The position numbers and the translations under genes are program-made. This document shows positions 1 to 8,218 of a stretch of 29,476 nucleotides of DNA, one piece after another (the stretch's first letter is position 1; every line of letters starts with the position of its first letter). Origin of the DNA: Bacteroidales bacterium GP2 (GTDB lineage: Bacteria; Bacteroidota; Bacteroidia; Bacteroidales; Muribaculaceae); the NCBI GenBank assembly GCA_001701115.1, contig DAAJ01000030.1, positions 1-29,476 of the forward strand, in the 5' to 3' direction. The notes below the pieces were generated by a model that saw only the letters and a list, made by a program, of their open reading frames with translations, searched no databases and was not told the origin of the DNA.

Positions 1-349
1 CAAACCCTATATTATTGCCTAATTTTTTCAAAGTTCTTGCTCTCCAGCCCCCGCTCTTCCGCCCCCAAGGGCAATTTGTGCCATGTATGCTTCAATGCGA
101 AGGGTTCATACCATTCCGTAGCCAACATATTCCTTAAACCGGTGCTTACTGCATGTGCATGATGAATGAACAAGGAGCATAGTCTTATAACCCAAGCGTA
201 GATATGGCAGAAAGAAGACTTAAATGGTAAGTGAGAAGTACAACGGCAGTATGTCTTGAATCCTAAATGGAGCATGGGGGTTTACATATACGGTAAATTA
301 AAAAAAAGAATATTCCGAAAATATCATATGGGTTAGAAAAGAAATGGCA
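1..349. other. Left-end region with no supportable gene
   Basis: About 350 bases precede the first promoter. The only sizeable open frame is an 87-codon minus-strand one (12-275). Its translation matches no family I recognise and has no promoter-like TAnnTTTG element ahead of it. The stretch is moderately AT-rich, like the DUF262 genes that follow. It could be the decayed edge of an acquired island or the tail of a gene outside the window. I see no tRNA, inverted terminal repeat or attachment-site pattern. Confidence 0.4.
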
Positions 350-380
350 TTGTTTTATACATGAAATATTTATAATTTTG
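350..380 (+). promoter_or_regulatory. Bacteroidetes-type promoter for the DUF262 pair
   Basis: A -7 element TAATTTTG at 373-380 fits TAnnTTTG exactly. A TTG at 350-352 sits 20 bases upstream, as expected for the -33 element. Transcription would start near 385, leaving a leader of about 30 bases with no Shine-Dalgarno sequence, which is normal in this phylum. Confidence 0.65.
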
Positions 381-415
381 CGCAAAAATAAAATAACCCT
401 TATTGTATTTAATTC

Positions 416-2392
416 ATGGAAAAAATGACAGTAACTCCTCATATTGATGATGCCTCGAGGAAACTTACGGTAAGAGTAGTAGGCTCGGTAACAAATCGTT
501 TTAATGTTCCGGCGTATCAAAGAGGATATAGGTGGGAACGTAAACAAGTGCGGCAATTGCTTGATGATATCGAGCGAAACGGTAATGCTCCATATTATTT
601 GCAGCCAGTGGTAGTTGCCCCAAATGATAAAGGTGGTGTAGATTTAATTGACGGGCAGCAGCGTCTTACTACTATAATGCTTATTTATAAGATGCTTTCA
701 TTTAAGAAAAATGCCTTTGATAAGCTAAAATCAAATGAAGCATTCCTGTCTGCCGGCGTGAAAATAGATAATCCTTTGGAGAAAAGAAATGTAAGCGTCC
801 CTTATTCTATAGAATATGAGACCAGGCATGAAGAAACGAGTGCTTTTATTGCGAAATTAGAGTCTACTCCCTTATCTGAATTATATGAGGAATCCCGAAA
901 CACACCTGATACTCTTTATATGTGGCATGCCTGTGATGAGATATCAACATGGTTTGATGGCTCTACTCGCAGAATAGAAGATACAGCTGATGCTTTAAAT
1001 AAATATGTAAAGATAATATGGTATGCGTTGGATCAGGCTATAGACTGTTGGGAAAAATTTGCTGACTTGAATGTAGGAAAGATACCTCTTACGAACTCTG
1101 AACTCATTAAAGCTCTATTTATGCGGGATGACGGAAGAAATAAAATAAGCGACCATGATAAGGCTGTAATAGTTGATCAGTGGGATAGTATAGAACGGGA
1201 GTTAAATGATAAAACGTTCTGGAATTTCCTGACTAATCGAAAAATGACGGACTATGACACCAAAATAGATTTGCTTTTTGATATTGTAGCAGGAAAAAAG
1301 CCGGATGAACGTGATGAGTTCTTCACTTTCCTGCATTTTGAAAAGAAATATGAGGCGAATCCTGAGTCATTGGGTAAAGGTGCGTGGAATGAAATATATC
1401 TGCAATATCTTCGTTTGCGTGACTGGTATGAGGACCCGACTAATGAATTATATCATAAGATAGGTTTTTTGGTTACTGTGGATGGAAAGGATGAGGTTTT
1501 AAGTGAACTATTTGAATTTTCTAAAGGCAGACCGCATAACGAGTTGCATGAGGAAATTGACCGACGTATCAAATCGGCTATATCGCTCCCAATTGTAAAA
1601 AGCAAAACTGCGGATGGTGAGGATATAGAGCAACAGTTGAGATTGCGCCAGTTACAATATGGGGCGCATAACAGTTTGATACAAAACATACTGACCCTAT
1701 TTAACGTGCTTACTGTACAAGGGATGGCGGATAAAACCCAACGGTATTCATTCTATCACCATAAAAATGTGTCCGGAGGATGGAGCCTTGAACATATCCA
1801 TGCCCAGAAGTCAGATTTGCTTAATACTGAGGAGCAATGGACAAAATGGGTAGATCTCCATAAAAAATCACTGCATCGATATAAGGATATGAAAGTTGCT
1901 GCTGGAGCAAGCGAAACTGAGATTATTGCTATAGATGCATTATATTCTGATATGGAAAAGTTCTTGGCTTCTTCTAAACGTGACAGGAATCAAATAGCCT
2001 TCAACCGTATATCCGGAGACTTTGCGCGTATAGCGGTTTCAAATGATAAGCGCACCAATGTTGAATATAAGGATGAGATGGCAAATATGGCGTTGCTCAG
2101 CAAAGATGTCAATTCACTTCTCAATAATTCAGTCTTTGATGTTAAACGAGGGCTTATCCAGGAAGCCATGTCAAAGGATTTCATTCCTGTTTGTACCCAG
2201 AGGGTATTCCTTAAAACATATACATCACAAGACGAGAACCAACTTTTCTTTTGGGGTGACAATGACAGAAGGGCATATATTGACCAAATGGAGGCAACAT
2301 TAAAGAAGTATCTTCCTCAAGGGTATGTGACAGAAATTATGCTGCAGGAAGAATCCATGAATGAGCAAAACAATAAAGAACCTGAAAATTGA
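416..2392 (+). CDS. DUF262 protein with C-terminal DUF1524 HNH nuclease domain
   Basis: 658 residues, cytoplasmic, no signal peptide. The N-terminal DUF262 (ParB/Srx-like) domain shows VPAYQRGYRWE at about 31-41 and the nucleotide-binding hallmark IDGQQRLTT at 78-86. The C-terminal part fits a DUF1524 HNH-type nuclease: EHIHAQ at 459-464, NMALL at 557-561, and an N-x3-N-x3-F-x2-KR pattern at 566-578. This arrangement is that of GmrS/GmrD-type (type IV, modification-dependent) restriction enzymes and of related phage-defence nucleases, where DUF262 uses NTP and DUF1524 cuts DNA. The next gene follows after 5 bases, so the two are almost certainly one operon and may form a complex. Base use looks AT-rich beside the downstream housekeeping genes, suggesting acquisition by transfer. 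Family membership is firm; restriction of phage or modified DNA is inferred. The ATG start sits about 35 bases after a good promoter. Confidence 0.88.
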   Translation: MEKMTVTPHIDDASRKLTVRVVGSVTNRFNVPAYQRGYRWERKQVRQLLDDIERNGNAPYYLQPVVVAPNDKGGVDLIDGQQRLTTIMLIYKMLSFKKNAFDKLKSNEAFLSAGVKIDNPLEKRNVSVPYSIEYETRHEETSAFIAKLESTPLSELYEESRNTPDTLYMWHACDEISTWFDGSTRRIEDTADALNKYVKIIWYALDQAIDCWEKFADLNVGKIPLTNSELIKALFMRDDGRNKISDHDKAVIVDQWDSIERELNDKTFWNFLTNRKMTDYDTKIDLLFDIVAGKKPDERDEFFTFLHFEKKYEANPESLGKGAWNEIYLQYLRLRDWYEDPTNELYHKIGFLVTVDGKDEVLSELFEFSKGRPHNELHEEIDRRIKSAISLPIVKSKTADGEDIEQQLRLRQLQYGAHNSLIQNILTLFNVLTVQGMADKTQRYSFYHHKNVSGGWSLEHIHAQKSDLLNTEEQWTKWVDLHKKSLHRYKDMKVAAGASETEIIAIDALYSDMEKFLASSKRDRNQIAFNRISGDFARIAVSNDKRTNVEYKDEMANMALLSKDVNSLLNNSVFDVKRGLIQEAMSKDFIPVCTQRVFLKTYTSQDENQLFFWGDNDRRAYIDQMEATLKKYLPQGYVTEIMLQEESMNEQNNKEPEN

Positions 2393-2397
2393 ATATT

Positions 2398-4656
2398 ATG
2401 AGCGATATTGAAAAGAGAGATAAACAGGTAGGAGAGTTAACTACATTTTATGAAATGCTGGCTTCATTGGAGAGAGGCAAGCGTTTTGATAAAATCCTCA
2501 TACCTAAAATTCAGAGGGACTACGCACAGGGAAGAACCGGGCGTGAAATGATGCGGAGCAGGTTCCTTAATCGTTTATTTGGAGCGATAGATGAAAAAGA
2601 GGAGACCGAGGGCATAGAATTAGATTTTATTTACGGTCAGAAGAATGGGAGCGAATTTTTGCCAATAGATGGTCAGCAACGCCTGACAACATTGTTCTTG
2701 CTGCATTTATATGTCGGCAAGCGATGTAAAGAGAATGTGGATATATTCCAGGGATTCACCTATGATACGCGTGACAGCAGTAAGGAGTTTTGTTTGAAGT
2801 TGATTGAAATTCCTGAAGAAAACTTTCGTGGCATAAAAGGGTATATTGAAAATCAATGGTGGTACACCAGGCGTTGGAGCAATGACCCCACTATTTCCTC
2901 TATGGTTGTCATGCTGAATGATATTGACAATCATTACAAAGATGTCGATGATGCAAGGATGGCAACAGTGTGGCAGAATCTTGTGCATAATGACAAGATT
3001 AAGTATTGGAAGCTTACGCTTGATGACCTTAAAACTACTGATGACTTATATATAAAGATGAATTCGCGAGGTAAGTCTCTAACCAATTTTGAACATTTTA
3101 AGGCGGAGATAGAGAGCTATATCCATGATAGTAAAGCCAAAGATGCTAAAATCAAAGCGGGGAAATTCTCTTTGAAAATAGATACGTCATGGACTAACCT
3201 TCTCTGGAAATACCGAAACAAAGAAGCAGATAATAATATAAAGGAGTACGGCAACAATGGGTTGGACAATATGTTTGTCAATATCTTTAAGCGATTTATG
3301 CTTATAGAGGGGGCAAAAGAGGGAGGAGATTTCAAAAAGCTCGAATCGGAACATATTCTTAAATTATCCGAGTTAATCCTTAAGCAAAATCCGGACTTGC
3401 TTGACAAATTTACGGTTATAATGGATTTCTTTGTATCTATGGATGATGCAAACACATTCTTTAAAGAAATCCTAACGCTGAGGAGCGACGAGAATAGGAT
3501 AAAAGATAATGTGGCTGTTTCATCGGATAAATACCGCGTGTACCTGCAACAACAGTTATATGGATCAGAAGATTTCTTATATCGTGCTGCGATATGGGAT
3601 AACATGACGATAGCCAATTTGCTTATGCTGGAAGCTTTCTTTCATTATGCGTCACTGGTCAAGGTGGTTGGCAATGCCGATATTGCAACTCTTCGTGAAA
3701 AGATGAGAATTATTCGCAATCTCATATTGAATTCTCGTGATGAGTTACGTGCTGAACGTGTAGGTGCATTGTTGAACCGCGTAGATGCAATTATAGAGAA
3801 AAATGCCCTTGATGCAGAAGCTTCAGGTGAGTTCAGGCAGGCTCAGGTTGTCCAGGAAATACAAAAAATACATTTCATGAACGAGCATCCTCATGAAGCA
3901 TGGAACATAAAGTTTGCAGAAAATCATTCGGTGTTATGCGGTAATCTCAGCTGTTATATGGATGGTGGCAGTATCCTTGTGTCCCTGCTGATGAAACATG
4001 AGCAATTGTTTCATGCTGATGCGGATTATGATAAGATAGAACGTTTCCTTCTGACATTCGGTGACTATGCGCCAACAGTCAATGAGCGTAAATTATACGG
4101 AGGACGCTCCAGTGAACACTGGCGTGATGATATATTTAACAATGGGAATAAAGTATCAATCCCAATTTTGTATGAGGCATTGAATTATTTCTCTGTTTAT
4201 GATGAAAGTGTGATGGATAATCGCATACAGGAGTGGATAGGTTCGTGTATCGAAAAAAGCAAATTCCCATGGCGTTACTATCTGGTGGCTCATAGGGGGA
4301 CTCGTCATGGAGATTGGGCTCGATACGCAAAATCTAACGGCTTTGTATCTTATGGCTATATCATGATGAACAAGAATAATTTCAATGGAAAGCATTGGAA
4401 TCCCTATCTTTATTGCCTGTTTGCGAAAATGACGGGGAAATATAAGGTAAAACTGGGAGATTATAATGATCCCCTGATATTTGAGACGGAAGAAATAGCT
4501 GTAATGGCAAATGAGTCTGATTTTGAATTGGTATTCAATGATGGGAGCAAACAAACCATTTATGTAGATCAAGATGAAGGGATTGACACGGCAGATCGCA
4601 TAAATATGGCTGAAAAGAAGTTGATTGCTGTGTTGGAGAAACTGAAATTGCAATAA
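2398..4656 (+). CDS. Second DUF262 protein, no visible nuclease domain
   Basis: 752 residues from ATG 2398; an in-frame TTG at 2389 would overlap the previous stop and is less likely. The DUF262 core is plain: IPKIQRDYAQGR at 35-46 and IDGQQRLTT at 90-98, plus an MNSRGKSLTNFEHFKAE stretch typical of the family. The long C-terminal part (after about 330) is not one I can name, and I find no EHIxPQ or N-x-N-F-x-KR signature, so the DUF1524 nuclease seems absent. It is co-transcribed with the upstream DUF262-DUF1524 gene, and a likely reading is a two-protein machine in which this subunit senses or binds and the first one cuts. That division of labour is inference. Base composition resembles its partner, not the genes downstream, and a terminator follows directly. 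Confidence 0.85.
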   Translation: MSDIEKRDKQVGELTTFYEMLASLERGKRFDKILIPKIQRDYAQGRTGREMMRSRFLNRLFGAIDEKEETEGIELDFIYGQKNGSEFLPIDGQQRLTTLFLLHLYVGKRCKENVDIFQGFTYDTRDSSKEFCLKLIEIPEENFRGIKGYIENQWWYTRRWSNDPTISSMVVMLNDIDNHYKDVDDARMATVWQNLVHNDKIKYWKLTLDDLKTTDDLYIKMNSRGKSLTNFEHFKAEIESYIHDSKAKDAKIKAGKFSLKIDTSWTNLLWKYRNKEADNNIKEYGNNGLDNMFVNIFKRFMLIEGAKEGGDFKKLESEHILKLSELILKQNPDLLDKFTVIMDFFVSMDDANTFFKEILTLRSDENRIKDNVAVSSDKYRVYLQQQLYGSEDFLYRAAIWDNMTIANLLMLEAFFHYASLVKVVGNADIATLREKMRIIRNLILNSRDELRAERVGALLNRVDAIIEKNALDAEASGEFRQAQVVQEIQKIHFMNEHPHEAWNIKFAENHSVLCGNLSCYMDGGSILVSLLMKHEQLFHADADYDKIERFLLTFGDYAPTVNERKLYGGRSSEHWRDDIFNNGNKVSIPILYEALNYFSVYDESVMDNRIQEWIGSCIEKSKFPWRYYLVAHRGTRHGDWARYAKSNGFVSYGYIMMNKNNFNGKHWNPYLYCLFAKMTGKYKVKLGDYNDPLIFETEEIAVMANESDFELVFNDGSKQTIYVDQDEGIDTADRINMAEKKLIAVLEKLKLQ

Positions 4657-4678
4657 TGAATTGACACTCATGTGGAAT

Positions 4679-4714
4679 AATGCCGCTTCTATTTGTGGGG
4701 GCGGCATTCTTTTT
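4679..4714 (+). terminator. Intrinsic terminator after the DUF262 pair
   Basis: AATGCCGC (4679-4686) pairs perfectly with GCGGCATT (4701-4708) across a 14-base loop and is followed by CTTTTT. It ends the DUF262 operon 23 bases past the stop codon. It also argues against starting the next gene at 4680, since that start would lie inside the hairpin. Confidence 0.8.
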
Positions 4715-4751
4715 GCCATGGCTATCGGAGGGATTATTTGGGAAAAAGGGT

Positions 4752-4759
4752 TATCTTTG
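4752..4759 (+). promoter_or_regulatory. -7 promoter element ahead of divIC/ftsB-like gene
   Basis: TATCTTTG matches TAnnTTTG exactly. The ATG lies only 4 bases after it, so the transcript would be leaderless or nearly so. No clear TTTG is found 19-21 bases upstream. Confidence 0.5.
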
Positions 4760-4763
4760 CGGC

Positions 4764-5066
4764 ATGAATGCAAGGATACGTAGCATAGCGAGGTGGAGCC
4801 GCCGCTACATCAGGGTGAGTTTTGTCCTGATGGTGGGCGTTTTGGCTTATGTGATGCTTTTCAGTGATAATTCTGTCATTGACAACTACCAGTACCAGAT
4901 GGAAATCGACAAGCTGCGCTCTGAAATAAGGGAGTGCACCGACTCCATTATATATTATGAGAATCTGAACCGTCGCCTGCGTACGGATCCGGCGACTATG
5001 GAGCGGATTGTGCGTGAGCAGTATCACATGCAGCGCAAAAACGAAGATATTTATATAGTTGAGTAA
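4764..5066 (+). CDS. DivIC/FtsB-type septum formation initiator
   Basis: 100 residues from ATG 4764. A longer frame opens at 4680 but would start inside the preceding terminator and before the promoter. The layout is that of the FtsB/DivIC family: a short basic N-terminus, one membrane helix at about 17-35, and a coiled coil at about 40-72. The C-terminal MERIVREQYHMQRKNEDIY block corresponds to the conserved E-x-ARE-x-Y-x-M-x-x-x-x-E tail. Such proteins bridge FtsL and FtsQ in the divisome at midcell. It is followed one base later by a small membrane-protein gene and then coaX. The family call is strong; which divisome partner it binds here is inferred. Confidence 0.85.
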   Translation: MNARIRSIARWSRRYIRVSFVLMVGVLAYVMLFSDNSVIDNYQYQMEIDKLRSEIRECTDSIIYYENLNRRLRTDPATMERIVREQYHMQRKNEDIYIVE

Positions 5067-5067
5067 G

Positions 5068-5451
5068 ATGGGAGCGAAAGGAGTGCCCGGCAGCAAACGG
5101 GCGTGGGCTAAATGGGTCGCAGCAGCGGGTCTGTTGCTTGTTATGGTTGCAACCGCGCTTCCCCTGACAGGAAACCGCGGCGATGTGTTCCGTATCATAT
5201 ATTGTGTCGGCGCGGTCATGGTGCTTGTGGGGCGCCTTTTCAATCCGTGCCCGAGTGATTCCCTGCGTGTGCGCCGCCTTTACCGTATCGAGGTGTGGGC
5301 GGGAATTATTTTTTGCGTGGGTGCTTTCTTCCTGTTTTACCGTTCTGCTGGGGCAATGGACTGGATGGCATTTACCCTTGCAGGAGGCGTAATTGAGGCG
5401 TATGCATCCCTGATGATTCCGCGTGAGCTGGAGCGTGAGCGTAAAAAATAA
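5068..5451 (+). CDS. Small four-helix membrane protein of unknown function
   Basis: 127 residues from ATG 5068, one base after the preceding stop; a TTG at 5059 in the same frame is unlikely. Four hydrophobic segments are visible, at about 13-33, 42-60, 71-90 and 95-113. The ends are charged: GAKGVPGSKR at the N-terminus and RELERERKK at the C-terminus, the latter presumably cytosolic. I do not recognise a catalytic motif. Its place between a divisome gene and coaX suggests an envelope role, but that is only context. Confidence 0.75.
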   Translation: MGAKGVPGSKRAWAKWVAAAGLLLVMVATALPLTGNRGDVFRIIYCVGAVMVLVGRLFNPCPSDSLRVRRLYRIEVWAGIIFCVGAFFLFYRSAGAMDWMAFTLAGGVIEAYASLMIPRELERERKK

Positions 5452-5484
5452 GAATAATTAAGGGTGTTATTCTGTACAATTTCC

Positions 5485-5492
5485 TAATTTTG
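5485..5492 (+). promoter_or_regulatory. -7 promoter element ahead of coaX
   Basis: TAATTTTG fits TAnnTTTG. Only 7 bases separate it from the coaX ATG, so the transcript from it would have almost no leader. No convincing -33 TTTG is seen. Confidence 0.5.
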
Positions 5493-5499
5493 CGGCGAA

Positions 5500-6237
5500 A
5501 TGGCACTCTATTTGACTATCGACCAAGGGAACACGGCGGCAAAGCTCGCGATATGGCGCGATGCGGAACTGCTTGACCTTCTGATTGAGCCTTTGCTCAC
5601 TCCGGAGGTGGTTGAGCGTTTTGTGGCTGCTTACGGGCGCGTCAATGCCGCGATATATTGCTCAGTCGCAAGCGAGGGCGATAATATCGTTGAGGGGATA
5701 AGCCACCTTGCGGACAAAGTGATGAGGCTGACAAACACCACCCCTCTGCCGATAGTCATCGACTACAAAAGCCCTTGCACCTTGGGTACTGACAGGATTG
5801 CGTCTGCGGTGGGCGCATGCACGAGTTTCCCGGGAGAGAAGATGCTGGTTGTTGACGCGGGCACTGCGGTGACCTACGATGTGGTGTCTGCCGACGGTCA
5901 TTTTTTAGGAGGCAATATTGCTCCGGGAATGAGGATGAGGCTTGATGCACTCCATCGTTTCACTCGCCGGCTGCCTCAGGTAGAGGTGCCGCGTGAGCTG
6001 AATTATGACACTTTCATGGGTTATGATACTCCGTCGGCGATGATTTTAGGCGCGATTTACGGCATTGTCGGCGCTATTTCATATTACCATGACCGGCTGG
6101 GCAAGGACACAAGGGTTGTTATGACCGGCGGTTGGGCAGTGCAGCTCAGCGGGCTATGCGATTTTGATGTCAGCGTTGAGCCAGACTTGGCAAGTAAAGG
6201 ATTAAACAGAATATTATTGTACAATGAAGATAAATAA
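5500..6237 (+). CDS. coaX: Type III pantothenate kinase
   Basis: 245 residues, the usual CoaX length. It phosphorylates pantothenate, the first step of coenzyme A synthesis, in the cytoplasm; type III enzymes need a monovalent cation and are not feedback-inhibited by CoA. The ASKHA-fold motifs are all present: DQGNT at 8-12 (phosphate-binding), GTDR at 96-99 (pantothenate-site aspartate and arginine), DAGTAVTYD starting at 119, and GGNIAPGM after it. The reading frame overlaps the next gene by 14 bases, which points to coupled translation. Confidence 0.95.
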   Translation: MALYLTIDQGNTAAKLAIWRDAELLDLLIEPLLTPEVVERFVAAYGRVNAAIYCSVASEGDNIVEGISHLADKVMRLTNTTPLPIVIDYKSPCTLGTDRIASAVGACTSFPGEKMLVVDAGTAVTYDVVSADGHFLGGNIAPGMRMRLDALHRFTRRLPQVEVPRELNYDTFMGYDTPSAMILGAIYGIVGAISYYHDRLGKDTRVVMTGGWAVQLSGLCDFDVSVEPDLASKGLNRILLYNEDK

Positions 6238-7456
6238 ATTATTAGCACTGGTTCTGATAGCGACAGCAAGCGCAGCGGGCGCGCAGAACACAGTCAGCCC
6301 TTATTCGCGTTTCGGCTATGGGCTTTTGGGCGACAATGCCACATCGGCGCAGAGGCAGATGGGCGGAGTAGGCTACGCGATGAGCAACGGCAGACAAATC
6401 AATGTGATGAACCCGGCGTCGTATTCGCGCATCGACTCGCTTACATTCCTGTTTGACATGGGTCTCGATGTGTCATTCCTGAATTCCAAGGATGGCGATG
6501 CTACTTTCAGCCAGAAAGGGGGAGGGCTTGACTATATCACAATGCAGTTCCCTCTAAGCAAGCGTATCGGCGCAAGTATCGGTTTGCTCCCTTACTCTTC
6601 TGTTGGCTATGCTTTCGGCAGTGAAATCAAAAACGGCTCTAACTCGCACCAGGGCACAGGCGGTCTTAACCAGCTTTATGCCGGTATTGCAGGAAATATC
6701 ATTGACGGGTTGAGCGTTGGCTTGAACTTCTCATATCTTTTCGGCAACAATATCAATGATGTGTTCGCTTACACCAATTCCGGCTCCACATCATTGTTCG
6801 AGCAGATAATCGATGTGCGCGACTGGCATTTGAACATCGGTGTGCAGTACGCTTATAAGCTGAGCAATAACAGGTCCATCGGCATCGGCGTGACATACAG
6901 CCCTGCAAAAGACCTTTTGGGTCATGCGCAGGTAATTAAATATGATGTGTCATCAAACGAAAAGCCGGACACAGTGCAGACTATGCGTCTGCGCAACAAT
7001 TTCTCCCTTGCCGAGAGCTGGGGCGTAGGCTTGAACTACACCAACGGCACTCGCTGGATGATTGAAGGCGATATAACTTACCAGCCTTGGAGCAAGGCGA
7101 AATTTGCCCAGATGGCAGATTTCCCCTCGACCAAATTTGCTGACCGCTGGCGTTTCGGTCTGGGCGGTCAATGGCGCCCGAAAGACAGGGGCTCTTATTT
7201 CCAGGTGGTGAATTACCGTTTAGGCGCATATTTCAACCGCGATTACATGATGGTGGGAGATAACACAGTCAGAGAGTATGGCGTTAGCTGCGGTTTCGGT
7301 TTGCCGACCCTTACAAGCAAAACCGTCATCAATCTCGGTGTAGAGTACCGCCACCGCCAGGCGCATCCGAATCCCCTCCTTAAAGAGGACTATGTGTGCA
7401 TAACCTTAGGCATCAACTTCAATGACCTTTGGTTCTTCAAGCGCAAAATTGACTGA
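6224..7456 (+). CDS. Outer-membrane beta-barrel protein, FadL/OmpP1-like
   Basis: 410 residues with a clear Sec signal peptide (residues 1-20, cleavage at AGA|Q). The mature N-terminus carries SPYSRFGYG (25-33), followed by the MGGVGYAMSN-type glycine-rich stretch common in Bacteroidetes outer-membrane transporters related to FadL. The rest alternates aromatic/hydrophobic and polar residues as in amphipathic strands (GLNFSYLFGNN, GVGLNYTNG, FGLGGQW). The start overlaps the end of coaX by 14 bases, and lptC begins 5 bases after the stop. Neighbours in LPS export support an envelope role. The substrate is unknown. Confidence 0.75.
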   Translation: MKINKLLALVLIATASAAGAQNTVSPYSRFGYGLLGDNATSAQRQMGGVGYAMSNGRQINVMNPASYSRIDSLTFLFDMGLDVSFLNSKDGDATFSQKGGGLDYITMQFPLSKRIGASIGLLPYSSVGYAFGSEIKNGSNSHQGTGGLNQLYAGIAGNIIDGLSVGLNFSYLFGNNINDVFAYTNSGSTSLFEQIIDVRDWHLNIGVQYAYKLSNNRSIGIGVTYSPAKDLLGHAQVIKYDVSSNEKPDTVQTMRLRNNFSLAESWGVGLNYTNGTRWMIEGDITYQPWSKAKFAQMADFPSTKFADRWRFGLGGQWRPKDRGSYFQVVNYRLGAYFNRDYMMVGDNTVREYGVSCGFGLPTLTSKTVINLGVEYRHRQAHPNPLLKEDYVCITLGINFNDLWFFKRKID

Positions 7457-7461
7457 CGGCA

Positions 7462-8217
7462 ATGGATAGGGTCCGAGTCGGACTGCCGGTTTCCGGAATG
7501 CGGGCGCTGCCTTTTATGGTGGCGCTTCTCTGGGTTTTGTGCGCTCAGCTGAGTTCATGCTCAGGTGAGGATAAGAGGAAGTATGTCGCAAATGTCGACC
7601 CTGAGACAACTCCGACAATGACCACCACCGATGTAAGCACCTTGATTTCCGATTCAGGTATTGTGCGCTACCGCGTCCAAGCTCCGGTATGGTATGTTTA
7701 TGACGAAGCTAAGGAGCCGAAATGGACTTTTCCCCAAAGCCTTCACCTTGAGAGCTTCGATGACATGTTCAATAAGGATGCGACAATCGATTGCGATTCC
7801 GCCACTTATCTGACAAATGTACAAATATGGAGGCTTGACGGCAATGTCAGGGTTGTGAACATGGCGGGTGAGAAATTTCTTACCGAACAACTTTTCTGGG
7901 ACCAACGCAAACAGTCGGTTTACTCCGATTCGTTTATTCAGATAATCCGCGCGGACAGGATAATGGAGGGGTACGGCTTCGTGTCAAATGAAAGCATGAC
8001 CAACTTCGCGGTAAAGAATGTCAGCGCAATCCTGCCGGTTGAGATGATGAACGGCGAGGCAAAGCAGCCGGCATCCGCTGCCCAGGCATCTGACGTTTCT
8101 GCCGATTCCGCCGCTGCAGTAACCGAAACACGTGCAACCGCTGCTTCGGACAGCGCTTTGCCACCTGTGCGCCGTCCTCAGCGTCTGCGCCGCCAACAAC
8201 CTAAACCATTACAATGA
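7462..8217 (+). CDS. lptC: LPS export protein LptC, lipoprotein form
   Basis: 251 residues. LptC sits on the periplasmic face of the inner membrane and passes lipopolysaccharide from LptBFG to LptA. In this phylum it is anchored as a lipoprotein: the leader ends in QLSSC, with the lipid cysteine at residue 33. An internal ATG at 7498 would give a more usual 20-residue leader and is a fair alternative start. The LptC-like jellyroll core spans about 60-190 (DSGIVRYRVQAPVW, LTEQLFWDQ). The tail after about 200 is low-complexity (Ala/Ser, then Arg/Gln/Pro) and probably disordered. The next gene starts one base after the stop. Confidence 0.85.
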   Translation: MDRVRVGLPVSGMRALPFMVALLWVLCAQLSSCSGEDKRKYVANVDPETTPTMTTTDVSTLISDSGIVRYRVQAPVWYVYDEAKEPKWTFPQSLHLESFDDMFNKDATIDCDSATYLTNVQIWRLDGNVRVVNMAGEKFLTEQLFWDQRKQSVYSDSFIQIIRADRIMEGYGFVSNESMTNFAVKNVSAILPVEMMNGEAKQPASAAQASDVSADSAAAVTETRATAASDSALPPVRRPQRLRRQQPKPLQ

Positions 8218-8218
8218 T

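Noticed and set aside
12..275. 87-codon minus-strand open frame at the left end
   Set aside because: No recognisable family, no promoter element, no neighbour context; not enough to call a gene.
2389..2397. TTG start giving three extra residues on the second DUF262 protein
   Set aside because: It overlaps the previous stop codon; ATG at 2398 is a normal start directly after.
4156..4773. 205-codon minus-strand open frame
   Set aside because: It lies over the second DUF262 gene and its terminator; a shadow frame without any family pattern.
8132..8218. Longer start for the CNNM/CorC protein
   Set aside because: The extra 29 residues are read out of frame over the lptC tail; ATG 8219 gives the expected DUF21 membrane start.
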